Assembly: GCA_963675625.1 (NCBI GenBank)
Contig: OY776497.1
Coordinates: 1,178,001-1,242,000, forward strand
Length of the DNA: 64,000 bases
Origin: F22 sp963675625
GTDB taxonomy: Bacteria > Bacteroidota > Bacteroidia > Bacteroidales > Bacteroidaceae
Direction: 5' to 3'
Shown here: positions 7,600 to 16,648 of the stretch, one piece after another
Position numbering within the stretch: position 1 is the first letter of the stretch
Layout of the letters: each line of letters begins with the position of its first letter
Notes under the pieces: generated by a model
What the model was told of the DNA's origin: nothing
Databases searched by the model: none
The model's input: the letters and a program-made list of their open reading frames with translations, nothing else
Translations under genes and position numbers: made by a program

Positions 7600-10500
7600 C
7601 TACAACAAACCGTTTATACAAAGTTGTAAGTGACTATTGCCCAATTGATGGTTAATATCTGTCTGCATAACTTTTGTCAAAATATCCTTTGCCTCATCAT
7701 ACTGTCCGAGGCCAAGGCAACCAAGTCCTCGCACTAAATTACAATGAATCTGATTACGGACATTCAGATCGTCCTCCCACACAAGTAAGTCTGGCAAGGA
7801 CACAGCAAAGTAATCAATCTTCACATCGTCAAACAAGTGCTTCTCGCCATGCTGGATGAGCTTATAAAAACATCCTTTGGCTTTATCTTCATGTCCCAGT
7901 TTACGCCACGCTAACCCCTTGTAAAACATCTTATCTGGTTGCTGGTCATTATAGAAGAAGGCAATAGCCAATTCATCTGAACCTACAGTAGCCATTTGGA
8001 AATACTTATTGGCATTCACTGTATCTCCAAGTCCCTCATAAGCACATCCCATATAATAATGAATATCATTTTCTTCTACGGTAGAGAGTTTACCTTCACC
8101 CAAGTTATGTGGATAATGTTCAGTCTCTTTAAGCAAACGAAGCGCAAGCTCATATTGTCCTTCTCGCAAAGCCTGTCTAGTTAGTTCCAATCGACATAAC
8201 ACGTATTGTGCTATAACTTTTCCTTCGCCACCTTCCCAAGGATGGAATTGTCTTTGACCTAACAAGTCATACGCCATTTTATAATCACCTATTTGATTAT
8301 AAAGCGTAATACGTTCAATATTCAAGTCATCTCTTTGATCAACCAAATCACTATATTTCTCCAATACAGCCAATCGTGTCTTATGAGGATATTGAAGCTT
8401 TTTATATAACTGATCCAATTCCATCAAAATACGACTATCGGTAGGATCTAAAGCGAATGCCTTTTCAAGTGATTGCAAAGCTTTCTCTTTGTCATTCTGT
8501 TTATTGAAATAAGCCAAAGACAAATTTCTATGTACCGTAGGGAAAGACTCATCCAATTGAACCGACCCTTCCCAACATGCTATAGCCTCATCGTATTGAC
8601 GGGCATTATACCAGAAATTACCCAGATAATACAGCGCTTTTTTTCCAGGTACGTACGTCAGAGCTTCTTGCAACATTAAAATCTCTTCCAACTTATTTGG
8701 GAAACAATAATCTGAAGGCATTGATTCTGCTTGTTTAAAATATTGATTAGCAGCCTTTGGGTTACCTTCCTTAGATGCAAAATACCCCATTGCATAATAA
8801 GCCATTGGATATGTAACATGATTCTCTTCTAGGAGAAAGTTCATTAAGATTTGTGCCTCTTCGTACAATCCTGCTGAAGAATAATCTATAGCATATTCAA
8901 GATAGCTATGTACAGCATTACGCGCAATAGCTTTGACTCTTGTTTTAAGTTGTGCAGCAATATCTAAATGCTCTTGCTCCATTTCAATAAGATAACTTTC
9001 AAATAAGCATCCCACATTAAATAGATCAATCTTTAAAGAGTCTTCAACCACTTGATTGGCAAGTCCGAATTGACCCAATTTACGATAAAATGCTGCTTTC
9101 AATTGACGTGCTTTATGATTATTCCAGTTACGACACAAAGAGCGATCAATATGATCTAATCCTGCTTCGTAATCTTTTCTGAGCATATCAATTTGAGCAA
9201 GATTCATATAGCCTGCATCTTGCCAAGCAGCATTCCATGTAGATTTAAAAAAGGCATCGTAAGCCTCGTCATGGTTGCCCAACATCTTTTGGCACCATCC
9301 TAAATTATAGTACGGTTCACCATCATATGGGTTGGGATTTCTTTGTGTTTGTGTTTTGACAGCTTGATCAAAATATGTCTTTGCCTCCGCAAATTTTCCT
9401 CGTCTCATCAACAATAACCCAACGGCATTATTGCATCGTATATCTGTCTCATCTCTTGCCAATGCTTCCATGTAATAATCCATAGGAGAATACGTAGCAT
9501 GATGATATTGTTCTAGATGCTGCCCTGTTAAGAAGAGCTGCTCTATGCTTCCAATTTCTTTAGGAAGTTTAGCCGCAACAGCCTTATCGGGAAGTGGTTT
9601 CACGGTAGGCGCCTCTGCCTGATAAGAAACCAATAGTTTACCTGCTTCGTTATGAACAGTCAGTTTTAATTGTTCCATCTTAGGACAATCACAATCTACT
9701 ATTTGAGTAAAAACAGCGGCAGGAGATATATCTACTGTTACATCAAGATAATTCTTATTTTCGTCAGTTAGCTGCACATGAGCATGGGCATACACAGCAG
9801 AAGTATACACAGTAACTTTTACTTTATCTTCCGACATGCGTTCTAGATTCACGACAGCATCTTTGGACGCATTTTTAACCATACCTACACTCTGATAAGG
9901 CATAAAATACTGCACCCAAGATTTTTCTTCATATGGTTGTAGCCAAGTAAAATCAGGTTGATTATCACAATATTGACCTGTCATCAATTCAATATATGGA
10001 CCATCTTCATCAGTCAGATTTCTATCCCATTCTTGGCCGAAATCACCATGCCCCCAAGTCCACTGTTTTTTTCCCACACTAGTGTGATGATCAGCGACAT
10101 GTAGCATACCTGCACTCACACCTTCGTCATACCCTCCAATAAAGTTATACTTAGAGTTACGTGCCATATAAGAAGTTGGCACAGGGATATTTTTATATCT
10201 TGAGATATCTACACCAGCAGAATAATCTGCTTTGTAATAAGTACCTGTAGCAATTGGGAAACTAGAAACATCTCTTTTTCCATGATCAAAGACAGCATTT
10301 ACATCGGGTGGAAATACAGAATAATAATCATCATTAACCACAACTGCAGGGTTTGCCCACCACAAGAAGTTTTGTGGTAAAGAAGTTCTATTGTACACCT
10401 TGGCTTTAATTTCAATATACGACTTACCAGGATACAACGTAAAGCCCATCATCCCCTTTGTACGATACATTCGTTCCACTTCACTACACCATACAGTCAT

Positions 10501-10968
10501 ACTTCCGTCTTCGAAAGATTCTATTTGATAATCTATAGGAAGATATGTACTAGGACGGTGATGCTGCGGCCAGTTAAACTCAATACCACCAGAGATCCAG
10601 GGTCCAGTAAGTCCCACAAGCGCTGGTTTTATAACTTGATTATAGTACACAAAATGACGTTGTTTTACCTTATCATAGGCCATTTGAATACGCCCACCTA
10701 GTTCGGGTAAAATCATGACTTTAATATACTCATTCTCAATGAATAAAGCACGATATTCTTTATCTACTTTTTCATCACTAATTCTTTCCACTACTGGATA
10801 TGGATAAACAGAGCCAGAGCTTCCTTGATACACTCGTTTCTCAAGAAAAATAGGGTTTTTCTCTTCTGCACCAATCTCATAGGTTGGCAACATCACTTTC
10901 TCTTCCCATGCTCTGACTTTTGATTCATGCACGGTACTTTGAATTAAATATTCAGTTATTTTTTCCAT
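7600..10968 (-). CDS. DUF5107 domain protein with tetratricopeptide repeats
   Basis: This is a large 1122-aa protein without a visible signal peptide. The N-terminal 450 or so residues match the DUF5107 type: an opening KVMLPTYEIG, then FLEKRVYQGSSGSVYPYPV and GGIEFNWPQHHRPSTYLP. The beta-sandwich resembles aldose-epimerase or glycosidase-like carbohydrate folds. From about residue 510 a chain of TPR helices follows (for example YYNLGWCQKMLGNHDEAYDAF). The protein is the last gene of a minus-strand operon after the GH2 and MFS genes, so a role in handling the imported sugar is likely, but the reaction is unknown. An upstream ATG at 11040 would add 24 residues and reduce the gap to the MFS gene to 26 bases; I prefer 10968 because family members start close to the AWEEKV segment. 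Confidence 0.85.
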   Translation of the reverse strand: MEKITEYLIQSTVHESKVRAWEEKVMLPTYEIGAEEKNPIFLEKRVYQGSSGSVYPYPVVERISDEKVDKEYRALFIENEYIKVMILPELGGRIQMAYDKVKQRHFVYYNQVIKPALVGLTGPWISGGIEFNWPQHHRPSTYLPIDYQIESFEDGSMTVWCSEVERMYRTKGMMGFTLYPGKSYIEIKAKVYNRTSLPQNFLWWANPAVVVNDDYYSVFPPDVNAVFDHGKRDVSSFPIATGTYYKADYSAGVDISRYKNIPVPTSYMARNSKYNFIGGYDEGVSAGMLHVADHHTSVGKKQWTWGHGDFGQEWDRNLTDEDGPYIELMTGQYCDNQPDFTWLQPYEEKSWVQYFMPYQSVGMVKNASKDAVVNLERMSEDKVKVTVYTSAVYAHAHVQLTDENKNYLDVTVDISPAAVFTQIVDCDCPKMEQLKLTVHNEAGKLLVSYQAEAPTVKPLPDKAVAAKLPKEIGSIEQLFLTGQHLEQYHHATYSPMDYYMEALARDETDIRCNNAVGLLLMRRGKFAEAKTYFDQAVKTQTQRNPNPYDGEPYYNLGWCQKMLGNHDEAYDAFFKSTWNAAWQDAGYMNLAQIDMLRKDYEAGLDHIDRSLCRNWNNHKARQLKAAFYRKLGQFGLANQVVEDSLKIDLFNVGCLFESYLIEMEQEHLDIAAQLKTRVKAIARNAVHSYLEYAIDYSSAGLYEEAQILMNFLLEENHVTYPMAYYAMGYFASKEGNPKAANQYFKQAESMPSDYCFPNKLEEILMLQEALTYVPGKKALYYLGNFWYNARQYDEAIACWEGSVQLDESFPTVHRNLSLAYFNKQNDKEKALQSLEKAFALDPTDSRILMELDQLYKKLQYPHKTRLAVLEKYSDLVDQRDDLNIERITLYNQIGDYKMAYDLLGQRQFHPWEGGEGKVIAQYVLCRLELTRQALREGQYELALRLLKETEHYPHNLGEGKLSTVEENDIHYYMGCAYEGLGDTVNANKYFQMATVGSDELAIAFFYNDQQPDKMFYKGLAWRKLGHEDKAKGCFYKLIQHGEKHLFDDVKIDYFAVSLPDLLVWEDDLNVRNQIHCNLVRGLGCLGLGQYDEAKDILTKVMQTDINHQLGNSHLQLCINGLL

Positions 10969-11066
10969 GATATAGAAAATATATTGCTTGAAGGTAGGTA
11001 TATGATCCCCCTTATCCACACGAAAAGATGCAGAAAACAAGCATAAATTATGTAATGATTAATATT

Positions 11067-12455
11067 TTATTTGATCAATTCTTTCTCAAGATCTTCAAGG
11101 GATTTGTCTTTAGTTTCCGGTATTCGTGTCCACACAAAGATGAAACCTGCCAGACAAATAAAAGCATACAACCCAAAGGTGCCACTAATTCCTAATCCCA
11201 AATTCAAGAATGGGAAAGTATAAGTCAACAAGAATGAAGCAATCCAGAGAGCTGTGGTACAAACTGCCATCGCTATTCCACGAACTTTATTAGGGAAGAT
11301 TTCAGACAAGAGTACCCACGTGATAGGTCCCAATGACATGGCATAGAATCCAATAGCCAAAACGACTAGGACAATCATAATAAGTCCCTGGAAATGAAAA
11401 AGATAACAAACACTCAAAATTGCATAGACACAAGCTAACCCTATAGAACCAATGAGCATTAAAGTCTTACGTCCTAAGCGATCAACGGTAAAGATAGCCA
11501 CAAAAGTGAACACTAAATTGGCAATACCAGTAACAACGATATTCATCAAGACATCAGAGATACCATAGCCTGCAGCTTGAAAAATCTCTTGAGCATAATT
11601 AAAAATGACATTAGTTCCACTCCATTGTTGGAAAGCAGCGACTACTATACCAATAATGAGTACTGGTCGCATTTTTTTCGAAAACAACAGTGAAAGTGTT
11701 CCTTTTTCCTGATTAGAGGAATCTTGAGCGACTTCATAGTTTGACAATTCGCTAGATGCATATTCTTCCCCGCCGATGAAACTAAGGATTTTACGAGCAC
11801 GATCATTATACCCTTTACTAAAAAGCCATCTAGGACTTTCAGGAATAAAAAGAGCACAAATTAAAAATAGAGCAGAAGGTACACAAACAGCCCAAAACAT
11901 CCAACGCCAGCCAGTCTGACCATTCCAAGAATGTAAAATATCTAGAGCAGTTGCATGTTCAGCCACTGGTTCTGCTATCAATAGATTCACAACTTGTGCC
12001 CCAAGGATACCGAGTACAATAGTCAATTGATTTAAGGTAACCATTTTTCCTCTAATATGAGTTGGAGACACTTCAGCTATATACATTGGAGATAATGCAG
12101 CCGCCAAACCGATAGCAATACCGCCCACAAATCGAGCCGAGATAAACACAGCCATAGACTGACTAATACCCGTTAGCCATGAAGACATCAGAAACACAAA
12201 AGCAGCAAGTACCAAAAGTTTCTTTCTCCCATATTTATCAGACATAAATCCAGCAGCTGTTGCCCCACCAAGGCACCCTAAAAGAGCGACACTCATAGCC
12301 ACAGCTTGCATCGTTTGATCATTAGCTATTCCAAAATAAATTTCATAAAATGGCTTGGCACCACCAATAACCACCCAATCATATCCAAATAGTAATCCAC
12401 CCATGGCAGACACAATGCAGATAAAGAATAAAAAGAACTGATTATGATTTTTCAT
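11067..12455 (-). CDS. Sugar porter family MFS transporter
   Basis: This is a 462-aa, 12-helix inner-membrane sugar:proton symporter related to XylE. Diagnostic motifs are GGLLFGYDWVVIGGA in helix 1, DKYGRKK in the 2-3 loop, PESPRWLFSKG after helix 6, the DRLGRKT loop in the second half and PETKDKSLEDLEKEL at the C-terminus. The gene lies 15 bases after the GH2 gene and before DUF5107. This suggests it imports the monosaccharide or small product freed by the GH2 enzyme. The substrate cannot be read from sequence. Confidence 0.93.
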   Translation of the reverse strand: MKNHNQFFLFFICIVSAMGGLLFGYDWVVIGGAKPFYEIYFGIANDQTMQAVAMSVALLGCLGGATAAGFMSDKYGRKKLLVLAAFVFLMSSWLTGISQSMAVFISARFVGGIAIGLAAALSPMYIAEVSPTHIRGKMVTLNQLTIVLGILGAQVVNLLIAEPVAEHATALDILHSWNGQTGWRWMFWAVCVPSALFLICALFIPESPRWLFSKGYNDRARKILSFIGGEEYASSELSNYEVAQDSSNQEKGTLSLLFSKKMRPVLIIGIVVAAFQQWSGTNVIFNYAQEIFQAAGYGISDVLMNIVVTGIANLVFTFVAIFTVDRLGRKTLMLIGSIGLACVYAILSVCYLFHFQGLIMIVLVVLAIGFYAMSLGPITWVLLSEIFPNKVRGIAMAVCTTALWIASFLLTYTFPFLNLGLGISGTFGLYAFICLAGFIFVWTRIPETKDKSLEDLEKELIK

Positions 12456-12470
12456 GTTATATGTGTTGAT

Positions 12471-15227
12471 TTAATATATACTTGTTGCAGATTGTTTTTG
12501 TTTCAGCGTACCATAAAATATTGAACGCATTGTATCGAAATTTGTCAGTGGCTTTGGATTAAACTCAGCACTATTCATGTAGCTCACTATGGATGAAAGC
12601 ATCTGATTGGCAACTGGTCTATGGTCAAGATCTTTGGACAAATCAAAAGTTGCCAAGACCAATTTCCCTTTACCCACTTGACCTTCATAAAGAGAAGCTA
12701 GACGACGGTTATTGACAAAGTTATCAATCACTTCCACAATAGGGGCACCTCCTTGTACACTGTCTGTAATCAACACAGTAGAGTGTATATTTAAATCCCA
12801 CCATTGCCAGTTACTATGACTTTCTGTAGGGAATTTTTGTAGTGCAGGATGACTCGGATCACAGAGTATCCCCATAGTTCCAGCCTGTTTTGGGAAATGC
12901 ACAGGACTCCAAAATACGGGAACAAACTTTCCCTCTAAACCTGTCATTGTTTTCCAATCTGGATTGAAAAGAACAGTTTCTCCACGACGTAAGAGCGTCA
13001 ACGCTTGATCGTAATCACGAGTAAATTTCACCTTTCCAAAATCGACATGTGTAGTAGAAGGGTAACTCCAAACAGACCATCTATTTTGACAATCAGAATG
13101 ATCAAGTTGTACTTTAATCTCCAACTGACTAGCTTTTTTGACCTCTATGAGTGGGAAAGAAATTTCTCCCAACAAACCATTATAGCCAATAGATAAGCTA
13201 TCAACTTGAATACGGCCTTTTTTAATAACTTTTCCCTTATTTGAAATACTCCATGAAATATGACGGTTTTTCAAAACCTCTGAGCCATAATTACACACAT
13301 CGATTTCTGCTTGAAAAGTTTCATTATTCTTATACACTGCCTTTGGAAAGCGAAGTAATGGAACAATCGGACTACAAAATTCTCTAAATGTCGTATCTGA
13401 CACAATTCCTTTGCTTTGCCAGAAAGCATTTAACAGTCCAACTAGCGCTGTGCCTTGACCAGGATAATCATGCAAATCTAATAGTTGGAAGCCACTAATA
13501 CCCTTTGTTTTCAGAGCACGCTCAATTTCTTCTTTATACAATATAGCAGCCAATTTTCCAGAAGCTTGTGTATAGGCAGGAGCTTTTTTCAAAAGCCCTT
13601 TCTTTTCAAGGTCATTTCTTATAGCCAGTAAATTGAGTGGTTCCAAGACACCAGTATATTGATCTATTTCAGACAAGTCTGGATACACAGAATATTGTCC
13701 CACTTCATGAGTCACTAGAGGCACCTGCATTCCTTGAACAGATTTTTCATAATCCTTATCAAAAGATGGAGAAAACTCATTAAAGACTCCTTGACCTCTT
13801 ACCCATCCATTTTTTGTCCACTGAGTAACAAAGTAATCATCATCAGCTTCTGGCCAAGTGCCATGCCCTTTCTGAAAGGTAAAAGAAGTCGTTGTATATA
13901 AATGGCGAGTATCCGCTTTCTTTAGAGTTTGCATAATATTCGATAAGACATTGAAATCGCCCTCAAGTTCATTCCCCATACTCCAAAGGCAGAAAGAAGG
14001 ATGATTCCCATAGTTCTTTATAATGCGGCTTCCCTCTTGAAGAAGAAAATTCGTAGTGGAAGCATTCTTGCCAATTGTTAGCGACCAAACCGGTAATTCT
14101 ATTTGCAAATAAAGGCCCATTTCATCAGCAACCTCAAACGCAGCCTCAGGAGGGCACCATGAATGGAATCTCAAATGATTCAACCCATACGATTTAGCAG
14201 CTGAAAAAACTTTTCTCCAATGAGATTTATCCATCGGAGGGGTACCAGTCAATGGAAAAATACAACACTCCAACGTGCCTCTTAAAAAGAGCGGTTTACC
14301 ATTGATCGTCATTTGAGAGGCTTCATTGCCCAACTGACGCATTCCAAAACTCTTGGCAACAGAAGATGCAGAATCACCGACTTTCAAAGAAGCTTGTGCT
14401 ATATATATATTTGGATGAAATTCATCCCATAACTTGACATGCTCACCCATATCATACACCATAGTCACAGTATCCCCATCTCGACTTATTTCCAATGATT
14501 TAGAAATACTCTTTGCAGGGATAGATTGTTCCGCATCTTTCAAAGACACTTGAAGATCTAGTTGACCATGTACAGGAGCATCACTAGCATTTTTCAATGT
14601 TACAACAGCCTTTACAGTATGGTCAGCTATATTGGGGAACAATTGAACTTGATCTATGCGCACCTTGTTTTCCGCAGTCAAGTTTATTTTGCCCAAAATC
14701 CCATTCCATATAATTTGAGTTTCATCCGTATACGCATGGCCTAGATCTTTGACCGAAATATCATAACGTTTAGTATTGTCGACTTGAATAGTTAGGGTTT
14801 GTTTTGTACCATATTGGATGTAACTCGTGAGATTATAACAATGAGGAGTTGACAAGCTCTCTTCATGTTGGCCCACAAGTTGACCATCTAACCAAACTTG
14901 GCTATCCCAAAGAATTCTTTCCATATGCAGTACCACGTCACGCCCTTTCCAAGATTTAGGGACACAAATAGTACGCGTATATTTCGCGGGACCTACATAC
15001 TTATGCTTTCTTGTCAAATGTGAAAGTTGTTTCTTCTTTAGTGCTGGAGTTAATAGACTAGCCTCTCCGATATTAGCCTCATCAAGCGTACCAGGAAGAC
15101 GAATGGGCATCACGGTATCAAGCACCTGCACATTCCATTGTCCAGATAAATCAATATCATCAATGGTCGGTGATGTACAAGACATCATCTGAAGAAGAAT
15201 TAGAAAAGAAAAAATTACATTTTTCAT
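12471..15227 (-). CDS. Glycoside hydrolase family 2 lipoprotein
   Basis: This is a 918-aa GH2 enzyme anchored as a lipoprotein: the signal peptide ends in QMMSC (Cys17). The order is a sugar-binding jelly roll (about 25-190, YTRTICVPKSWKGRDVVLHMERI), an Ig-like domain, then a TIM barrel. The barrel has the acid/base Glu420 in SMGNELEG and the probable nucleophile Glu508 in VTHEVGQY. Beyond about 620 lie extra beta domains. Beta-galactosidase, beta-glucuronidase and related activities share these motifs, so the exact substrate is open. It is the first gene of the GH2-MFS-DUF5107 operon, divergent from an AraC regulator. Confidence 0.9.
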   Translation of the reverse strand: MKNVIFSFLILLQMMSCTSPTIDDIDLSGQWNVQVLDTVMPIRLPGTLDEANIGEASLLTPALKKKQLSHLTRKHKYVGPAKYTRTICVPKSWKGRDVVLHMERILWDSQVWLDGQLVGQHEESLSTPHCYNLTSYIQYGTKQTLTIQVDNTKRYDISVKDLGHAYTDETQIIWNGILGKINLTAENKVRIDQVQLFPNIADHTVKAVVTLKNASDAPVHGQLDLQVSLKDAEQSIPAKSISKSLEISRDGDTVTMVYDMGEHVKLWDEFHPNIYIAQASLKVGDSASSVAKSFGMRQLGNEASQMTINGKPLFLRGTLECCIFPLTGTPPMDKSHWRKVFSAAKSYGLNHLRFHSWCPPEAAFEVADEMGLYLQIELPVWSLTIGKNASTTNFLLQEGSRIIKNYGNHPSFCLWSMGNELEGDFNVLSNIMQTLKKADTRHLYTTTSFTFQKGHGTWPEADDDYFVTQWTKNGWVRGQGVFNEFSPSFDKDYEKSVQGMQVPLVTHEVGQYSVYPDLSEIDQYTGVLEPLNLLAIRNDLEKKGLLKKAPAYTQASGKLAAILYKEEIERALKTKGISGFQLLDLHDYPGQGTALVGLLNAFWQSKGIVSDTTFREFCSPIVPLLRFPKAVYKNNETFQAEIDVCNYGSEVLKNRHISWSISNKGKVIKKGRIQVDSLSIGYNGLLGEISFPLIEVKKASQLEIKVQLDHSDCQNRWSVWSYPSTTHVDFGKVKFTRDYDQALTLLRRGETVLFNPDWKTMTGLEGKFVPVFWSPVHFPKQAGTMGILCDPSHPALQKFPTESHSNWQWWDLNIHSTVLITDSVQGGAPIVEVIDNFVNNRRLASLYEGQVGKGKLVLATFDLSKDLDHRPVANQMLSSIVSYMNSAEFNPKPLTNFDTMRSIFYGTLKQKQSATSIY

Positions 15228-15300
15228 ATGTGTTTTGTTTTAGCTATTAGATTATATAAGGGTATTCATTGAAAAACATCTGTTGTTCAACATTATGATG

Positions 15301-15308
15301 CAAAGTAA
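15301..15308 (-). promoter_or_regulatory. Possible -7 box for the GH2 operon
   Basis: The minus strand reads TTACTTTG, one mismatch from TAnnTTTG, about 75 bases before the GH2 start. It lies in the divergent region facing the AraC gene, where its operator would be expected. I see no clear inverted or direct repeat that would mark the AraC site. Confidence 0.35.
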
Positions 15309-15461
15309 CAGAAAAAGTGCCATCTTAAAAATGTAAATATAGATTTATATGATGTATAATATCTCGAAATCAAAAAAAACTTAGCGAGAACCTTTTTTAA
15401 TCGCATTCATCTATTTAAATTGCATAGGCAAAATAAAATCATTATCTTTAAAACAAAAAAG

Positions 15462-16346
15462 ATGGAAAAAAAGAGAGATGGATTTACCAATCAGCATGCA
15501 ATTGTTCTCCCTGGTGAAATCAAGAACATTTTGAAACAAAGAGAATTGACCAGTATGCTCTACATTACAGATTTAGGGTATTATCCACATGCTTCCGACC
15601 ATTATAGAGTTAGAGAAAAAGGTATAGAAGAACATATTTTTATATACTGCGAGAAGGGTACAGGCTGGTATAGTATCAATGGGGAGAGACACCTTATTGG
15701 CACGGGTGATTTCTTTATTATTGAGGCCCACCAGCCCCATGCCTATGCAGCTTCCGAAAAAGATCCTTGGAGTATCTATTGGGTTCACTTTTCTGGATCA
15801 AAAAGCAATTTATTCAAATCTATTTTCAATCAAACATTTCGCATAGATGTGGATAATCCTTCAGCACGCACATTGGACAGAATATCCTTACTCAATGAAA
15901 TCTATCACATCTTGGCAATGGGGTATAGTGATGACAATCTTGACTACGTATCACTATGCTTCTGGCACCTAATGGCTTCTCTCAAATACATCTCCCAATT
16001 TCGAATGATTCATCAAATCAAACAAGGAGATATCATTCAACAATGTATCAATTACATGAAAGAGAATATGGACAAGAAACTCACTTTAGAGGATTTCGCG
16101 CATGAGGTACACTATTCCCCATCGTATTTTGGCCAACTATTTTTAAAACGAACGGGGCACAGTCCACTCAATTACTTCAATCAATTGAAAATACAAAAGG
16201 CTTGTCAACTATTAGACTTCACGAATATGAAAATAAAAGAAATCTCTTACCAACTAGGCTTTTATGACCAATATCATTTTTCTAAAACTTTTATCAAAAT
16301 CATGGGGGAGTCGCCAAGCCTTTATAGAAAGAAGAAGAAAGGATAG
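15462..16346 (+). CDS. AraC family transcriptional regulator
   Basis: This is a 294-aa regulator with an N-terminal cupin effector domain (about 25-150: YINGERH-like turn, GTGDFFIIEAHQPHAY) and a C-terminal double helix-turn-helix (about 195-294). The second helix pair ends in the family hallmark ISYQLGFYDQYHFSKTFIKIMGESPSLYRKK. Divergent orientation to the GH2-MFS-DUF5107 operon makes it the likely sugar-responsive activator of that operon. I chose the ATG at 15462; an in-frame TTG at 15420 would add a basic stretch without conserved features. Confidence 0.9.
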   Translation: MEKKRDGFTNQHAIVLPGEIKNILKQRELTSMLYITDLGYYPHASDHYRVREKGIEEHIFIYCEKGTGWYSINGERHLIGTGDFFIIEAHQPHAYAASEKDPWSIYWVHFSGSKSNLFKSIFNQTFRIDVDNPSARTLDRISLLNEIYHILAMGYSDDNLDYVSLCFWHLMASLKYISQFRMIHQIKQGDIIQQCINYMKENMDKKLTLEDFAHEVHYSPSYFGQLFLKRTGHSPLNYFNQLKIQKACQLLDFTNMKIKEISYQLGFYDQYHFSKTFIKIMGESPSLYRKKKKG

Positions 16347-16404
16347 TGTACACAAGTATCCTTTGTACGGCGTTTAAAAGTGCGATTACAAGCCTCATTA
16401 TAGC

Positions 16405-16550
16405 CTAGTATATGGCCGTTTGCTGTCAAGTATATAAGAGCGCGCTGTCATATACTTGCTAGGTAGGTTGTCAAGTATATAAGAGCGCGCTCTTATATAC
16501 TTCTCGGTTGGCTCTTATATACTTCCCGGTTGGCTGGCATATATAAGTCA
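16405..16550. repeat. Alternating inverted repeat array with a 30-bp perfect palindrome
   Basis: About seven copies of a half-unit like AAGTATATAAGAGC occur in alternating orientation between the AraC and sufS genes. A near-perfect palindrome (two mismatched pairs) spans 16428-16457 and a perfect 30-bp palindrome spans 16473-16502. A reverse half-unit lies at 16511-16524 and a degenerate forward one at about 16539-16549. The segments 16492-16513 and 16514-16535 form a 22-bp tandem repeat with one mismatch. The array lies in a 302-bp stretch without a gene, downstream of both flanking genes. Its function is unknown. Confidence 0.85.
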
Positions 16551-16569
16551 GTTAACCCGCCCTTTATAC

Positions 16570-16614
16570 AAATAAAAATTAGGTCATAAGACTTCATAAT
16601 CTTATGACCTAATT
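16570..16614 (-). terminator. Intrinsic terminator after sufS
   Basis: A perfect 15-bp stem (16577-16591 with 16600-16614) has an 8-base loop. On the minus strand it is followed by a T-rich run (AATTTTTATTTG). It closes the suf operon. Confidence 0.85.
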
Positions 16615-16648
16615 AGTTTATAGTAAAAATACAAACCAGTAAAATGCA

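Noticed and set aside
16405..16550. Insertion-sequence remnant at the palindromic array
   Set aside because: No transposase fragment, target-site duplication or terminal inverted repeat flanking a coding segment is visible.
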